A DNA stretch of 60,000 bases, from assembly GCA_905221605.1 (NCBI GenBank), contig CAJNDS010001502.1, forward strand, positions 474,001 to 534,000, given 5' to 3'. Source of the stretch: Symbiodinium natans. Lineage: Eukaryota; Sar; Dinophyceae; Suessiales; Symbiodiniaceae. This document shows, piece by piece, positions 58,785 through 60,000 of the stretch; within the stretch, counting starts at the first letter, position 1; every line of letters begins with the position of its first letter. The translations under genes were made by a program, and so were the position numbers. The notes beneath the pieces were generated by a model that saw only the letters and a list, made by a program, of their open reading frames with translations, did not search any database and was not told the origin of the DNA.

Positions 58785-59487
58785 CCAAGAAGGCCTCGAC
58801 TGCCGCGGCCGTAATGTTCAGGTTGCCAAAAAAGCTTAGCCAGGTCAGGCCTCTCCGCACAACTCCATGCCATCAGATATCACATGATGTCACCACCGCA
58901 GTCTCCAAGCCGACACATTTTTTACACCAAGCAGCGGGTGCAGTGCTTCGCCACTGCCAGCATGGATGCATCCGTCAGAGCCGGGCACCACGTCAGGTTG
59001 AGGACTTTGAGGGCTCCTGGGCACGAACACTACGCCCACCTCATCGCCACTACTTTGGGATACTTTGGGTCACGCAGTCGGTTGGGAAATCTTCAAGCAG
59101 CCACAGACCGCGTTCGACTTGCACATGCACTCCCACCGTGCCTGGCTCTGCTGCAGCAAGAAAAGCCTCTACCTGAGCTGAGCAAAAGACACACTCTTTG
59201 CAAGCTGCAAAGCGCAACCCGTTCGGCGCAACCAAGGCCATCTTTGTCCACGAGACAAACCGAAGACATCCAGACTTCCCCGAGGCTAAGGGATTACTTG
59301 CCACGAGACAGCTGCATCTTCAGCGCGGCAGCCACAAAGGTCCAGTTCTTCCAGCAGCGGAAGCCTCAGGCACAGAGCCAACGCAAAGCGCAAGGCAAAG
59401 CTAGCAGCCAGAATCAAGGCTGGGTGCAGTTTGGCAAAGGTAACGTCACACTGGCCGAGGTACTTCTGTAGACTCAAGAATGACTCC
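58785..59487 (-). CDS. Leucine-rich-repeat protein (F-box/LRR-like), partial
   Basis: Three to four minus-strand pieces carry cysteine-containing LRR units: 59430-59487 (LQKYLGQCDVTFA), 59298-59364 (LPLLEELDLCGCRAEDAAVS), 58942-59016 (ALKVLNLTWCPALTDASMLA) and about 58785-58832 (LNITAAAVEAFLES). The pattern LxxLxLxxC..LTD is that of F-box/LRR and AMN1-type proteins, usually adaptors of ubiquitin ligases. Exons 59298-59364 and 58942-59016 have AG acceptors and GT or GC donors. At least one repeat between them is missing, and the gene runs off the right edge. A 195-codon plus-strand frame here is antisense. Confidence 0.5.
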
Positions 59488-60000
59488 GCACTGAGCTGCG
59501 ACCTTGGAAGAAGTGAGACATCAGAAAGTGAGCTTGTGTTCTAAATTGGGGATTGGATCAGAGACCGCGAATGAGCCACAAGGCAAATCGAAAGTGCTGC
59601 AGCACAATGCTAGTGCCACTGCCATCAGTTTGCACTATCCCATTCAAAGGCTTTTCCCGACTTTGACCCTAAACCCTTTTGGACCCAGACTCAGACGGCA
59701 CCCTAAACCCTAAAACCCAACCTAAACCCTAAACCCAAAACCCGAAACCTTTTTTGAGCAACGGACTTTGGAGGCTGCCGGCAAACATGCAACTTCTTAG
59801 AAGTCACCTAAACCCTAAACCCTAAACCCTAAACCCTAATAGTATGTGTTGTTGGGAACTTGAGGTCTGAGCATGGCATAGAGGCGCAGGACGCGCAACT
59901 CTGGCAAAGTCTCACAGACCAGGGTGATGCCCATGTCTGTTACCTCGGCTAAAGCTACCTGAAGCCCAAAGGACCTACCCTTTTGGAGGTTCCTTCTTGT

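Noticed and set aside
58884-59471. A 195-codon plus-strand open frame
   Set aside because: The opposite strand encodes leucine-rich-repeat units with AG acceptors, so this is a shadow.

Overview
The window looks like nuclear DNA of a dinoflagellate, probably Symbiodiniaceae or a relative; a chromerid is the main alternative. The evidence is: genes cut into many very short exons; introns that mostly begin with GC or GA instead of GT but always end in AG, usually followed by G; recognisable genes almost all on one strand; an EF-hand cation channel of a type common in these algae; and plant-type telomere repeats (TTTAGGG/CCCTAAA) scattered through introns and spacers in both orientations. There is no bacterial operon, CRISPR array or recognisable rRNA. 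Nearly all long open frames are shadows, repeats or antisense to short real exons, so genes were found by reading translated exon pieces and checking that codon phases join across introns.

Layout. (1) 3.2-29.9 kb, minus strand: an almost complete glycogen/starch phosphorylase gene, about 48 exons and about 850 residues, ATG at 29943 and last recognised exon at 3471-3554. (2) 7.5-16.9 kb, minus strand: a second gene encoding a HEAT-repeat importin/karyopherin-like protein. It lies wholly inside one 10.7-kb intron of the phosphorylase, and that intron splits the codon of the lysine that binds pyridoxal phosphate. (3) 30.3-31.2 kb: two or three phase-matched exons of an unknown protein. (4) 32.9-33.4 kb: exons resembling a peptidase S51-like protein. 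(5) 34.4-34.6 kb: terminal exon of an unknown protein. (6) 39.6-43.4 kb: a voltage-gated cation channel with S1, S2, S3-S4, S5, pore, S6 and a C-terminal EF-hand pair. (7) 47.36-47.46 kb: one candidate exon. (8) 49.9-50.8 kb: a short plus-strand gene, the only convincing one on that strand. (9) 58.8-59.5 kb: exons of a leucine-rich-repeat protein running off the window edge.

Between and inside the genes are at least four families of short inverted-repeat elements. One lies within 5-20 bases of several exon borders, as introner-like elements would. Another is a hairpin whose outer arms are telomere repeats. A 0.56-kb terminal-inverted-repeat element carrying five 61-bp tandem repeats sits in the channel gene just downstream of the EF-hand exon. 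Other notable tracts are long G-rich and pyrimidine-rich runs and a self-complementary 10-bp satellite.

The phosphorylase would release glucose-1-phosphate from the alga's starch store. The other genes have no evident functional link to it. Their common orientation fits one-way gene arrays with spliced-leader trans-splicing, although no spliced-leader gene was seen.
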